From positions 1 through 32,405 of the IMG/VR virus record IMGVR_UViG_3300031857_000821: a stretch of 32,405 nucleotides of DNA; one strand, written 5' to 3'. Shown here piece by piece: positions 1 to 7,438 of the stretch. The translations under genes were made by a program, and so were the position numbers. The notes under the pieces were generated by a model that did no database searches, was not told where the DNA came from, and saw only the letters and a list, made by a program, of their open reading frames with translations. The stretch is from a virus. Numbering within the stretch: the stretch's first letter is position 1; each line of letters opens with the position of its first letter.

Positions 1-793
1 GGCCGGGGCCCCACGCGGAATCGGCTTGCTGACGAAAGCGGCAGGTGATGATCGGGCAGGAGCCGGCGCCCTCATAGGTGAGGTTCACCCGCTCCTTGTC
101 GTCGACGAAGATCCGGTAGCTCCACCGCTCAACGCCCGGCGTCGACCAGTCGCGGTCACAGCCCTCAACAATCCGTTGCTTCTTGTCCTTGCCGGCGCCA
201 CTGAACGCCGGGAAGATCGACCCCATCGACGCGCCCCAAAGCATGTTCTGCTCGGCCTGCGTCAGTTTCATCTCGCGCCACTTGCCGGTCACGGACCCGT
301 CCGGGCCGCGCTCCATCAGCAGGTCTGGAATCTCGATCGGCTGAAAATGCAGCGGGTTCAGTGGGCCCATGTCCGACAGGGCAACCGCCATTGCCGACAC
401 GCCCCAATAGGCGAAGCACTCCTGCGCGGCGTCCCAGTAGTTTGACCGCTCGATCTCAGCGAACACGGCGTCGCCGATCGCGGCAAGTTGCGGCGCGATC
501 TCGCGCTTCTGGCCCTCCGACAGGTCGTCGGCCGGCTCGAACATCACCCACCGCTCATGGCGCGGGGTGAAGGTCGAGATCATATCAGACGCAAAATCCT
601 CGGCGACGATCTCCAGCTCATTGTCGAACTGGTCGTCCTGCTCCTCAATGCGGAGCGAGGTATCCGATTTCTCATTGCATCGGCGATAGGTCGGCAGCGC
701 CAGGCGAAGCGTCTCGTCAATCCATGTGGCGTGACGCGCCTTGTCCTGCCTCGCTGCGGCGACGCGGGCGAGGATTTGCTTGGCGGTGGTCAT
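1..793 (-). CDS. Portal (head-to-tail connector) protein, N-terminal part
   Basis: About 264 residues are visible, from ATG at 793 running off the left edge with no stop. The protein starts MTTAKQILARVAAARQDKAR and reaches a segment CPIITCRFRQQADSAWGPG. The early acidic helical region, the stretch about a vulnerable 'TFTPRHERWVMFEP' segment and the late '..RF....WGPG' motif match the T7-like head-to-tail connector family (PF12236), which forms the dodecameric portal through which DNA is packaged and ejected. It follows the 102-residue gene with a TGATG stop/start overlap and lies downstream of the large terminase, the usual podovirus order. The C-terminal half is missing only because of the window edge. 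Family recognition is from memory of motifs, not a search. Confidence 0.8.
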   Translation of the reverse strand, partial: MTTAKQILARVAAARQDKARHATWIDETLRLALPTYRRCNEKSDTSLRIEEQDDQFDNELEIVAEDFASDMISTFTPRHERWVMFEPADDLSEGQKREIAPQLAAIGDAVFAEIERSNYWDAAQECFAYWGVSAMAVALSDMGPLNPLHFQPIEIPDLLMERGPDGSVTGKWREMKLTQAEQNMLWGASMGSIFPAFSGAGKDKKQRIVEGCDRDWSTPGVERWSYRIFVDDKERVNLTYEGAGSCPIITCRFRQQADSAWGPG

Positions 794-1101
794 CAGTACA
801 TAACCGAGAGGCTGCGATCAGCGGAGCCAAAGCGCGAGCCACCGGCAAAAGCGGTGCCAGACCCCGCGCCCGAACCGCCGGGCGAGCCGACGCCGGGGGT
901 CATCGGGCCGCCCACGATCGGAACGGACCCGCCACCACCGCCGGGCAGCGAGCCAAAACGACGATTGCGCCGGCCGGTTGCCCCCAGCAGCCAGGCTTGG
1001 GTCTCCTCTGTCCGCGCGTTCTCAGCCCGACGCTCCTCACGCTCGCGCGCGGCTTTGGTGGCCGGGTCTTCTTCGGGGAGCGTGACCTTCGGAGTCCTCA
1101 T
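793..1101 (-). CDS. Small glycine-rich protein between terminase and portal genes
   Basis: The 102-residue product has a charged helical N-terminus (MRTPKVTLPEEDPATKAARE, then repeated Arg/Glu) and a C-terminal half very rich in Gly, Pro and Ser. ATG at 1101 overlaps the stop of the upstream gene (ATGA), and its own TGA overlaps the portal ATG, so it is translationally coupled on both sides. A longer reading frame extends upstream but would cover the real neighbour, so the short start is preferred. Small proteins of this kind sit just before the portal gene in many alphaproteobacterial podoviruses. I do not know a function; a head-assembly or structural role is only inferred from position. 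Confidence 0.7.
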   Translation of the reverse strand: MRTPKVTLPEEDPATKAAREREERRAENARTEETQAWLLGATGRRNRRFGSLPGGGGGSVPIVGGPMTPGVGSPGGSGAGSGTAFAGGSRFGSADRSLSVMY

Positions 1102-1526
1102 GCCTGCCTGCTCTCGAACGCGGGTCGCGCACCTTGAGCAAGCAAATCGCGATAGAAGGCCTCCGGTCTCAACGCACGGGACCGCGCGCCGACCAGATGA
1201 GCCACCGCCGGCGTGCACCAGAACCCCAAGCGCAGCCCCGGATCGACAGGCTCGCCGACTGGCTCGAACGCAAGGATGCAGCGGTGGTCCGGCAGGGCCT
1301 CGACCCATGCGTCCATCTGGCTGGGCGTCAGCATGCGGATCAGGGTGCGGCGGGTGGTGACGTCGTACAGCAGCCACGCGGCCTGGTCGGCGCAATAGCC
1401 GAACGCGGCGACATGGCGAAAGCCGGTGCGGCACAGGCCCGACCACCAATACCGCTGATCGCCGTCGTAGAAGGCGACATACCAATGAGGCGGCATGCCC
1501 GAGAGAGTGTCGTCGGTCTCGATCAT
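1098..1526 (-). CDS. Conserved phage protein next to large terminase; possible permuted papain-like fold
   Basis: The product is 142 residues from ATG at 1526 (overlapping the terminase stop as ATGA); a second Met at residue 11 precedes the conserved-looking start PPHWYVAFYDG and could be the true start. Visible features are many aromatic residues, a His in 'GFRHVAAFGYC' near residue 40 and a late Cys in 'GFWCTPAVAHLVG'. His before Cys, with the Cys starting a helix, recalls circularly permuted NlpC/P60-like folds, and many phages carry a similar 'C..hhK.lLG' protein beside the terminase. That fold is my inference; no catalytic role is shown. A copy of the late 10-mer GTGCGTTGAG lies inside this gene. 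Confidence 0.7.
   Translation of the reverse strand: MIETDDTLSGMPPHWYVAFYDGDQRYWWSGLCRTGFRHVAAFGYCADQAAWLLYDVTTRRTLIRMLTPSQMDAWVEALPDHRCILAFEPVGEPVDPGLRLGFWCTPAVAHLVGARSRALRPEAFYRDLLAQGARPAFESRQA
1168..1177 (-). promoter_or_regulatory. Late 10-mer GTGCGTTGAG, copy 1 (inside coding sequence)
   Basis: The minus-strand 10-mer GTGCGTTGAG lies within the 142-residue gene, 66 nt before the ATG of the 102-residue gene. It is one of four exact copies, all in the same orientation and all in late genes. It is the only one inside a gene and the only one without a start codon about 30 nt downstream, so it may be a chance copy. Confidence 0.35.
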
Positions 1527-3148
1527 CGGCGAGCGCGGAACAGCGGTGCGCGCGATCCGCGATCGAACACGCGCGCCTGCACCTTGGTCTGGACCGCGGC
1601 GACGTTGCGGCCGGCGCCGAACAGCAGGTTGCCGCCCTCGCCCATACCCAAAAGTAAATATTGGAAGGCGTCATTTGTGTGAGAATATTGGTTCTTGACC
1701 ACGTCCGATGAGACGAACTCGCCGAACGAGGATTTGGTGACCTTGAACTGGTAGCCACCGCTCAGGCCCTGCACCAGCATGCGGCAGCCGGGGTCGATCA
1801 TCAGCGCCTGATAGCCGTCGACCTGACGCTCAAGCAGGCTGTCGACCACCTCCTTGCGCCCGCCGACCTTGGAGAACCGGTTGGCGCCGGGCGCCGGGCG
1901 AACCGGCATGCCTTGCTGGCGGAAAATGTCGAACGGGGTTTGCTCGTCAGTCTGTGACCGGACGGCGCTGCCAGGGTCGCCGATGAACTTGACGCGCGCC
2001 AGATCGAGCCCGCCAAAGCGGCGCAGGATCTCGCGCTTGACCACGGGCGCGAAGCTCACCGCGCCCACGCCCTCGGCGTAAAGCTCGCCCAGCACGAACA
2101 CCCGGCCGCGGATCGTCTGGCCAAACACGACTGCCGGGGTCAGGCCAAAGTCCATACCGACGTAAAGCTCCAGCTCGGGATTGAACTTGAGCGCGTTCGG
2201 GCTGACGTGGCTGTTGCGCTCACCCTCGCCGCGGAACAGCGGGTGCACCGCCTTGCCCTTCATCTGGCTGGCGGCGATGTTGCGGCAGTTGGCGTCGATC
2301 CACTGGCGCGTGACCCCGTGGATCTTCTTCGGGTAGTAGTCCGGCCTGAGCCAGCGCAGGTTCTCGGCGCCGGGGTTGACGCAGTACTCGACCTCGTCGC
2401 CCGGATTCAGCGGCTCCAGCCCGGAGGCCTTCAGCGCATCGTCAAGCACCAGCAGCGCCGGCGGCTGGACGTACAGGCACCAGCCGGGCGGGCGCCTGTG
2501 TTTCTGGACGTCGTCGGGCGTGAAATGGTCCGGCACGGGCGCCTTGCCAAACATGATGGGCGCCCAGTGCAGGCTCTCCGGCGCGTTCATGTCGGCGATG
2601 CCGCCGGACCAGTTGCACCCGCCGTTCTTGACCGACGGATAGCGGCCGCAACGCGACAGCCCCTCGGTCACCAGCATCAGGCTGATGTACTGGAGCTCGT
2701 TGAAATAGATCCCCGTGAGCTGCAGCGAGCGCAGCTTCTTGACGTCGTCGTCCTTGTCCAGCGCAAGGAAGATGAACTCGGCTTCCATGTCGCCATAGCG
2801 CATGTGGTAGGTGAACGGCGGCGACCACGACATCTCGCCGAACCCGCCTTGCGCCTCCGTGCCCTCGGGAAACAGGTTCACGAACGAGGGGATCGTCGTC
2901 GTCTTCAGCTCGGGGAAGGTCGAGCGGACGATGGCAAACCGGGAGCGGCGGACCTTGTCGCCCTGCGGCGGTTGCTGGCTCGCATGCCGGAACAGACGCA
3001 TGATCGCGGCGTCCGTCTTGCCTGAGCCGATCGGCCCCTGGATGATGTCGAACTCATTGTCCGCAAGCAGAAACGCCGACAGGATGCGGCCGTCAGGCTC
3101 AAAGCGGATCGGCTCGCGCGGTGGTTGGGATGCTGCCTTGCGGGCCAT
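1523..3148 (-). CDS. terL: Terminase large subunit (packaging ATPase and nuclease)
   Basis: The 541-residue protein powers DNA translocation into the prohead and cuts concatemers. Walker A is GPIGSGKT at residues 38-45 and the Walker-B-like strand ends FNE at 149-151. The RNase-H-fold nuclease shows acidic residues in YVGMDFG (D333), GDPGS (D391) and HTNDAFQY (D493). Length fits the family. ATG at 3148 was chosen because it starts MARKAASQ just before the fold; the upstream frame extension overlaps the endonuclease gene and looks non-coding. There is no clear Shine-Dalgarno, but the 10-mer GTGCGTTGAG lies exactly 30 nt upstream. The stop overlaps the next gene as ATGA. Confidence 0.95.
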   Translation of the reverse strand: MARKAASQPPREPIRFEPDGRILSAFLLADNEFDIIQGPIGSGKTDAAIMRLFRHASQQPPQGDKVRRSRFAIVRSTFPELKTTTIPSFVNLFPEGTEAQGGFGEMSWSPPFTYHMRYGDMEAEFIFLALDKDDDVKKLRSLQLTGIYFNELQYISLMLVTEGLSRCGRYPSVKNGGCNWSGGIADMNAPESLHWAPIMFGKAPVPDHFTPDDVQKHRRPPGWCLYVQPPALLVLDDALKASGLEPLNPGDEVEYCVNPGAENLRWLRPDYYPKKIHGVTRQWIDANCRNIAASQMKGKAVHPLFRGEGERNSHVSPNALKFNPELELYVGMDFGLTPAVVFGQTIRGRVFVLGELYAEGVGAVSFAPVVKREILRRFGGLDLARVKFIGDPGSAVRSQTDEQTPFDIFRQQGMPVRPAPGANRFSKVGGRKEVVDSLLERQVDGYQALMIDPGCRMLVQGLSGGYQFKVTKSSFGEFVSSDVVKNQYSHTNDAFQYLLLGMGEGGNLLFGAGRNVAAVQTKVQARVFDRGSRAPLFRARR

Positions 3149-3178
3149 ACGCGGAGAAGGCGCGGCGGGGCGCAGGGC

Positions 3179-3188
3179 CTCAACGCAC
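3179..3188 (-). promoter_or_regulatory. Late 10-mer GTGCGTTGAG, copy 2, before terminase
   Basis: This copy lies in the 49-nt gap between the endonuclease stop (3198) and the terminase ATG (3148), 30 nt from that ATG. The gap has no Shine-Dalgarno of note, so the element is the main candidate signal for separate expression of terminase. It does not resemble a sigma-70 pair, since no -10 box follows at 16-18 nt. Confidence 0.5.
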
Positions 3189-3197
3189 GGGGCGGTG

Positions 3198-3821
3198 CTA
3201 TGGCGTGGGCACGGCCTGAATGGCGGCCGCCTTGCGCAGAGCCCAGCCGCGCCGCTTGCCCTCTGACATTCGCGCACGGGCCTCGGCCGACTTCGGCACG
3301 CCAGTCACCTTCAGCCGCTGAGCCTCAGTGGCGGATGCCGGGCGCGCCCGCCCTGTGAGCGACGCGGAGATTCTGGCGCGGACCTCGGCGGACTGCGGGC
3401 GCCCCCGATTTGCCGCCCCGATGCGAGCCTTGTGCTCCGCGCTCAGCGGCCGACCCCGCATTTTTTCCGCAGCCCTCTCGATTGATTCTCGCGGCTTTTT
3501 CGTCCCAGCGTTACTGCCGGCGGCCACCCGCTGATTGAACCCGCCCTCGGTGTGCATCGCATTCATGCTGATGATCCATCGCTCCTCAGCGAGTGTCAGG
3601 TCGCCGGGTGGAATGTTTGCCTCAAGGGTCGAGAACACAAATGCGCTTTCGCCGTATTTGTCCCAGGCACGCTGAAGATGAAGATTGGTGTGGGTGCCCC
3701 GACGCAGCAGATAGCGATGCACGGCCATTCGATTGCAAAGCGCACCGATGGTCTGCCCGACATAGCACCCCAAGGAGCCGTCGGGGCGCGTGACGCTAAT
3801 GCAGTAGATGCCGGACCTCAC
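3198..3821 (-). CDS. GIY-YIG homing endonuclease with NUMOD3 repeats
   Basis: The 207-residue product begins with a GTG whose TGA overlap (GTGA) couples it to the upstream phosphoesterase gene. The nuclease core runs GIY (4-6) to YVGQT (20-24), then an Arg at 31 and an Glu in LAEERW near 79-80, the expected catalytic set. From about residue 110 to 190 there are several NUMOD3-type DNA-binding repeats of the pattern 'SAE.[KR]ARI' and 'GxPKSAEARARM'. A longer frame upstream overlaps the phosphoesterase and is rejected. It is a free-standing endonuclease lying directly before the terminase gene, typical of homing elements that target conserved phage genes; no intron or intein is visible. The likely target is a homologous site near terminase in competing phages. 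Confidence 0.9.
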   Translation of the reverse strand: MRSGIYCISVTRPDGSLGCYVGQTIGALCNRMAVHRYLLRRGTHTNLHLQRAWDKYGESAFVFSTLEANIPPGDLTLAEERWIISMNAMHTEGGFNQRVAAGSNAGTKKPRESIERAAEKMRGRPLSAEHKARIGAANRGRPQSAEVRARISASLTGRARPASATEAQRLKVTGVPKSAEARARMSEGKRRGWALRKAAAIQAVPTP

Positions 3822-5029
3822 GCCGACACCATCTCGGGCGTCACCGTCACGGACCCGACCTGCCCCCACCTCGAATGGTAGGTGTAGGCCGTCGCCTGCC
3901 GGTCGCTGTGCCAGCCGCCTCGGGCCGCATAGGCGTCGCGTGCTGCCAGCGTCGAGTGCTGGATAACCTTCATGCCCGAGTGCTCCTTGATTTCCTCGTG
4001 ATGCCGGTGGCCGGCATGGGCATACCGCCTCGTTGTCGCACCCCACTCGCGCGGGTACTGGGCGGCGAATAGCAGTGGCAGGCGCTCGTTCTTGGTCAAA
4101 TGTCCGTGATGAAAGGCCAGCATGGTCTCGCCGTGGACGTGCACGTAGTAGGGCAGCTCGCTGTCAATCACCTTCACGCGAGACTCATTCTCGTACAGGG
4201 CGCCGAACATGATGCGCAGCCAGACGCTTGAGGCGAGATCGTGGTTGCCCTCAGCCATGACGACGAACACGGTTTTGTGGCGGGCGAGCGCTAGGTCGAT
4301 CACGCGGCGCAGAACCCGGATGGCAACGCGGACCATTTTCGAGAAACGGCCGTCGGCGTCCAGCACATGCCCGTGACCCGGCGTCACCGGAAGCAGCCCA
4401 TCGTAGTGGAGAAAATCGCCGAGCTGATTGACGACGCAGGAGTCGGCGCGCGGCGATCGCTCGACCATCTGCTCAAAACATCCGACCAGCGTGTCCTCGG
4501 CAATCTGCATGTCCCAGTCCGCACCGCCCTCCTTGCGCCATGCCAACATGCCAACATGGGAATCGGTCAGGGTGAACAGGTTGCACAGCGCCTCGTTGGT
4601 GCTCGCCGGCGGGGCTATGGACGCAACGCGCGGAACCTCCTCGGACAGCGCGGCAAACGCCTCACGCAGCATCTCTGCCCGGCGCTCGTCATCCGCGCTC
4701 GATTTGTCCCACGACAGCACCTCGACGCGCTGGCCTGTGACCGGGTCCAGTTTGCGCAGGACAGATCGGCCCTTGAGCTTGAACCCGTCCGGCACCTGCT
4801 CGGTCATGCCGTACTCAGGCGCATGCCCCCCGGCAGCCGCACGCGCCTTGATGTTCGCCAGCATCCGCCGGAAACTGCGCTCGTCCGTGTTCAGGTGCTT
4901 GGCCGCGTGGGTGACGGAGCCAATGTCAATGACGGCCTGCACGCACTCCCGCTGGCGGTCGGTCTCGCAAAAGGCCATCAGCTCCGCGGTCGGCGGAGCA
5001 TCCTGCGGCGGGACAAAGCGGAGGGTCAT
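3818..5029 (-). CDS. Metallophosphoesterase with N-terminal helix-turn-helix
   Basis: The product is 403 residues. A helix-turn-helix-like segment at about residues 25-65 includes GSVTHAAKHLNTDERSFRRM. The calcineurin-like phosphoesterase core follows, with DSH (156-158), GD (204-205), GNHD (261-264), FHHGH (306-310) and GHRH (340-343), a complete di-metal ligand set, so it should hydrolyse phosphodiesters. ATG at 5029 overlaps the Rz1 stop as ATGA. Such proteins occur beside terminase in many tailed phages. The DNA-binding N-terminus next to terminase suggests a packaging-linked DNA-processing role, or a fused small-terminase-like function, but that is inference. Confidence in the enzyme fold is high; the substrate is unknown. 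Confidence 0.88.
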   Translation of the reverse strand: MTLRFVPPQDAPPTAELMAFCETDRQRECVQAVIDIGSVTHAAKHLNTDERSFRRMLANIKARAAAGGHAPEYGMTEQVPDGFKLKGRSVLRKLDPVTGQRVEVLSWDKSSADDERRAEMLREAFAALSEEVPRVASIAPPASTNEALCNLFTLTDSHVGMLAWRKEGGADWDMQIAEDTLVGCFEQMVERSPRADSCVVNQLGDFLHYDGLLPVTPGHGHVLDADGRFSKMVRVAIRVLRRVIDLALARHKTVFVVMAEGNHDLASSVWLRIMFGALYENESRVKVIDSELPYYVHVHGETMLAFHHGHLTKNERLPLLFAAQYPREWGATTRRYAHAGHRHHEEIKEHSGMKVIQHSTLAARDAYAARGGWHSDRQATAYTYHSRWGQVGSVTVTPEMVSA

Positions 5030-5292
5030 CCGCACAGCCCCCGCGCCGTGCCCGCCCGGCCCCACCCCTCGCGGCCCCAGTCCAGAACCTCAGACGCCCA
5101 TGCCAGCAGTTCGCGCGTGGCGTCCTTCTCGGCATCGGTCATCGGCGCCACCAGCCCGGCACCCTCAGGCAACTCCGGCTCCGCCCGGACCTCAGTGCAG
5201 AGGCTAGGCGGGAGGGGTTGCGGGCTGGAGGGCTTCGCGCAACTCGCCAGCAGGAACAAGCTCGCGCACAGCACAGCCTTGGGAATCGACAT
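5026..5292 (-). CDS. Outer-membrane spanin lipoprotein (Rz1-like)
   Basis: The 88-residue product begins MSIPKAVLCASLFLLASCAK, a lipoprotein signal with lipobox LASC, so the mature protein should start at that Cys and be tethered to the outer membrane. A short proline-rich stretch (PSSPQPLPP) follows, as in Rz1 o-spanins. The start lies inside the Rz-like gene in another frame (89-nt overlap), the classic Rz/Rz1 arrangement. The C-terminal tail is longer than in lambda Rz1. It would pair with the inner-membrane spanin to fuse the membranes in the last step of lysis. Confidence 0.82.
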   Translation of the reverse strand: MSIPKAVLCASLFLLASCAKPSSPQPLPPSLCTEVRAEPELPEGAGLVAPMTDAEKDATRELLAWASEVLDWGREGWGRAGTARGLCG

Positions 5293-5533
5293 GGATCGGC
5301 CTCTCGATAATGGTCTCGATGCGCCGGGCCGACTTGCGGGCCTCGTTCACGCGGGACAGGCACTGGTCGGCCTGGATCTGCGCGTCCGCCATTGCGGTGT
5401 CGCGGGCTTCACGCAGCAGTTTTAGTTCAGCATTGGCAATGACCAGCCCCGCCTTGAGCCGGTCGGCACGAAAGGTCTGGATGCCCGTCGCCAGCAGCGC
5501 CACAGCCAGCAGTGCGGCCAGCACGCGGATCAT
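5204..5533 (-). CDS. Inner-membrane spanin (Rz-like)
   Basis: The 109-residue product has one N-terminal membrane segment (MIRVLAALLAVALLATGIQ) followed by a charged, heptad-like periplasmic helix, LKAGLVIANAELKLLREARD, and a region with two Cys residues. This is the type II signal-anchor plus coiled-coil design of Rz i-spanins. It lies directly after the endolysin gene (ATGA overlap at 5530-5533), and the Rz1-like gene starts inside its 3' end. Function is inferred from topology, overlap and order rather than sequence identity. Confidence 0.82.
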   Translation of the reverse strand: MIRVLAALLAVALLATGIQTFRADRLKAGLVIANAELKLLREARDTAMADAQIQADQCLSRVNEARKSARRIETIIERPIHVDSQGCAVRELVPAGELREALQPATPPA

Positions 5534-5955
5534 CTGGCAAGCTCGAAGTGGGGACTGTCCGTCTCACCCTTCTCGCGGGCACGGCCGTCCTGATCCCAGT
5601 CGCCACCCCAGCGGATCTTGACGCCCAACTGCTTGCCGGCCTCGCGCATCGCCCGCGCGACCTTGTCAAACTGGCCGGGGTCTTTCCAGTCATACGGCTC
5701 CGGCAGCAGGTCGACCGCACGGCCAAACCCATCCGGCTGCTTGAAGTGGTTGCTGTTCAGCGTCCACGTCACCTTCTTGCCCGGCTTGGTGCGCCCCTGC
5801 GCGTACAGCTCTTTCTGGCGCTCCGGCGTGCGGACGCCCTCAATCACCATGAAATCAGCCGGCGTGATCTCAATGGCGCGAGTCACGACCGCGACCATGT
5901 CGGGATGAACACCAATCAGATTGCGCTTGGATCGGTCAGACAGACGGTACGGCAT
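5530..5955 (-). CDS. Endolysin, M15-family L-alanyl-D-glutamate peptidase
   Basis: The 141-residue product carries the zinc peptidase motifs of the VanY/M15 endolysins: the block SNHF at 68-71 with its Gly-rich continuation to GRAVDLLP (78-85), and the late DSPHFEL at 133-139. H70, D82 and H136 are the likely zinc ligands. It should cleave the peptide cross-links of peptidoglycan. It has no signal peptide, consistent with export by the adjacent holin. ATG at 5955 overlaps the holin stop (TGATG); a GTG one codon earlier is an equal alternative. It sits in a holin-endolysin-Rz-Rz1 lysis cassette. Confidence 0.93.
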   Translation of the reverse strand: MPYRLSDRSKRNLIGVHPDMVAVVTRAIEITPADFMVIEGVRTPERQKELYAQGRTKPGKKVTWTLNSNHFKQPDGFGRAVDLLPEPYDWKDPGQFDKVARAMREAGKQLGVKIRWGGDWDQDGRAREKGETDSPHFELAR

Positions 5956-6194
5956 CACGCCACCCCCCGGATTTTCTCAATCGTCTTCAGGCCCAGCATG
6001 GCAGCGCAGAAGGTCAGCCAAGCAACCAGATAACCCTCAGCCATCGGCTTCTCGATCGCGGGGCCAATCACGCCGGCATAGACCAGACCCGCCACAACGA
6101 CCCAGCCGGCAGTCGGTCGCCACAGACGGTCAAACATCTGCCACGCCCAGTGCGCGCGCATCGGGTGGTCGGGCAGTGCGGTGTGGTCGGTCAC
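5955..6194 (-). CDS. Holin of the gene-transfer-agent 3TM type
   Basis: The product has 79 residues and starts with GTG at 6194 (overlapping the upstream stop as GTGA). A short polar N-terminus leads to an amphipathic WAWQMFDRLWRPTAGW segment and two hydrophobic helices at about residues 30-47 and 55-72, ending in a charged tail. The 'RLWRPTAGW' block followed by these helices matches the holin family named for gene-transfer-agent release (PF11351). It would open the inner membrane for the endolysin encoded immediately downstream. Confidence 0.85.
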   Translation of the reverse strand: MTDHTALPDHPMRAHWAWQMFDRLWRPTAGWVVVAGLVYAGVIGPAIEKPMAEGYLVAWLTFCAAMLGLKTIEKIRGVA

Positions 6195-6430
6195 TGGCCC
6201 TCGCGCTTTTCTATGCGGTCCAACTGTTCCTTCATCGCCTGTGTCCGCTCATCCAGCCGGGCCAGCGTCCCGTCGGCCAGCGGCGCAACCGTGCGCTCCA
6301 GGCTCGACACCCGCTGATTGATCCCGCCGCCCCAGAAAACCAGCGCAGCGGCCTGCATGACCAGCGCGACAATCACGCCGATCATCGCCCAGTTCAGTTT
6401 GCGGGCATCAGAGTGCAGGGTCACAGACAT
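6191..6430 (-). CDS. Single-pass membrane protein with coiled coil, lysis accessory
   Basis: The 79-residue product has one membrane segment (about 14-35, AMIGVIVALVMQAAALVFWG) followed by a soluble helix with heptad character ending in Lys/Glu. It lies directly before the holin with a coupled GTGA junction. The topology resembles XhlA-like haemolysin or antiholin proteins, which often accompany holins. I infer a role in timing of lysis; there is no decisive motif. An 80-nt gap upstream contains copy 3 of the late 10-mer. Confidence 0.72.
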   Translation of the reverse strand: MSVTLHSDARKLNWAMIGVIVALVMQAAALVFWGGGINQRVSSLERTVAPLADGTLARLDERTQAMKEQLDRIEKREGQ

Positions 6431-6495
6431 GCCTCAATGCGGGTGGTCACGGCGCGCGATCGCATGCCCGCACCTCGCCCAGCAGGCGCGCCGCC

Positions 6496-6505
6496 CTCAA
6501 CGCAC
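6496..6505 (-). promoter_or_regulatory. Late 10-mer GTGCGTTGAG, copy 3, before lysis genes
   Basis: This copy lies 4 nt after the stop of the 83-residue gene, in the 79-nt gap before the lysis cassette (positions 6431-6509). Exactly 30 nt downstream is an ATG (6465) that opens a 14-codon frame ending across the start of the 79-residue membrane-protein gene. The lysis gene ATG itself is 65 nt away. Confidence 0.5.
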
Positions 6506-6509
6506 AAGC

Positions 6510-6761
6510 TCATGCCGACACCACGAAATGGATCGTGCCGGCCGGCAGCCCGACACCGCCCGGCGCGCCAGGCAGGATCTCGAACTCACCCGCCCCGTTA
6601 ACAAACACCCACCGGTCGTTAATCTTGGCCCCGTCGTCACCGACACCCATGACCCACAACGACTGGCCAGCACTGACCTGATCCACCAGCATCGTCGGGT
6701 CGCCCACCAGCACGCGCTGAATAGCCCCCGTGGCCGTCTCGATAACCACCGCCCGGCTCAT
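6510..6761 (-). CDS. Small protein after the appendage gene, unknown function
   Basis: The 83-residue product starts MSRAVVIETATGAIQRVLVG and is predicted mostly beta-rich from its alternating pattern, with several Gly and Val. It is coupled to the upstream appendage-like gene by an ATGA overlap. Small beta-rich proteins in this position often cap or assist a tail appendage, but I recognise no family. No membrane or signal segment is present. Confidence 0.65.
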   Translation of the reverse strand: MSRAVVIETATGAIQRVLVGDPTMLVDQVSAGQSLWVMGVGDDGAKINDRWVFVNGAGEFEILPGAPGGVGLPAGTIHFVVSA

Positions 6762-7438
6762 CGCTTGCGCTCCGTCACACTCAAAAACCGCGACGACGCC
6801 GTGGCCGTGGAAAACGTGTTCACCGAGACCTGGGTCGTAAGCTGGTAGAGGTAGCTCCCCGCCGCCGGCTGGTCCGTGACCACCACCGACTGCCAGCCAA
6901 AGGCAAAGTCGCCGCCCGTCGCCTCAACCACAAAGTCCCAGATCAGCGTGCCCTGCCGGTACAGCCGCAGCGTCGTGTCAATGCTCCCGCCCGCCGGGTG
7001 CCAGACGTTCAGGTAGAAACTGAAAAACACCTCCAGCTTTTCCCCCGTCGTCGTGAACGTCACGCCCTGACAGTTCTGCTCCGCCAATGTCAGCGTCTGC
7101 GATGCGTCCGTGAACGCCGACAGGCTGTTGGATGCGCCGGCCAACTGAATCGCCGCCGTCTGAACCACGGCCGTGTCCAACCCAGCAGCATTCGTGAGCT
7201 TCGACCCGTCCGTCCGATCCAGAAAGGGCTTCACATTGGTCGAGCCAACCTTCAGCCCCGTGAACGCAGCCGTGCCATCCAGCACGTCGTCTACGCGATC
7301 GTCGACACCATCAGCCACAGCCTCAGCCGCCGCGGCCGCAACCTGGGCCAGCTCAGCCTTCTTCGCCGCACGGGCGATCAACTGCTCCGGCGTCAGCGGC
7401 GTGCGTGTCGTCGGAATGCCGCGGCGAACAGTGGTCAT
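6758..7438 (-). CDS. Putative virion appendage protein with beta-sandwich C-terminus
   Basis: The 226-residue product begins MTTVRRGIPTTRTPLTPEQL, followed by an Ala-rich helix (about 20-50) and a beta-rich domain (about 100-226) with alternating aromatic and polar residues such as FYLNVWHPAGGSIDTTLRLY. This plan, a short helical N-terminus and a jelly-roll-like C-terminus, is seen in minor tail and appendage proteins. ATG at 7438 was chosen because the upstream extension runs through the poly-A tract and G-rich leader, which look non-coding. The long leader upstream could form a G-quadruplex. Function is inferred from composition and location only. Confidence 0.68.
   Translation of the reverse strand: MTTVRRGIPTTRTPLTPEQLIARAAKKAELAQVAAAAAEAVADGVDDRVDDVLDGTAAFTGLKVGSTNVKPFLDRTDGSKLTNAAGLDTAVVQTAAIQLAGASNSLSAFTDASQTLTLAEQNCQGVTFTTTGEKLEVFFSFYLNVWHPAGGSIDTTLRLYRQGTLIWDFVVEATGGDFAFGWQSVVVTDQPAAGSYLYQLTTQVSVNTFSTATASSRFLSVTERKR

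Noticed and set aside
128-137. A fifth copy of the late 10-mer (one mismatch) in the portal gene
   Set aside because: It has a mismatch, lies deep in coding sequence and has no start codon at the usual spacing.
26-1360. Plus-strand frames over the portal and downstream genes
   Set aside because: The minus strand encodes a recognisable portal N-terminus and coupled small genes; the plus frames are compositional shadows.
3198-4046. A longer 282-residue endonuclease starting at 4046
   Set aside because: The extra N-terminus overlaps the phosphoesterase catalytic region and has no homology-like features; the GTG at 3821 gives a normal GIY-YIG start.
6424-6465. A 14-codon leader peptide gene (MRSRAVTTRIEACL) before the lysis block
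   Set aside because: Its ATG is 30 nt after the late 10-mer and it overlaps the next start, but it has no clear ribosome-binding site and is too short to support alone.
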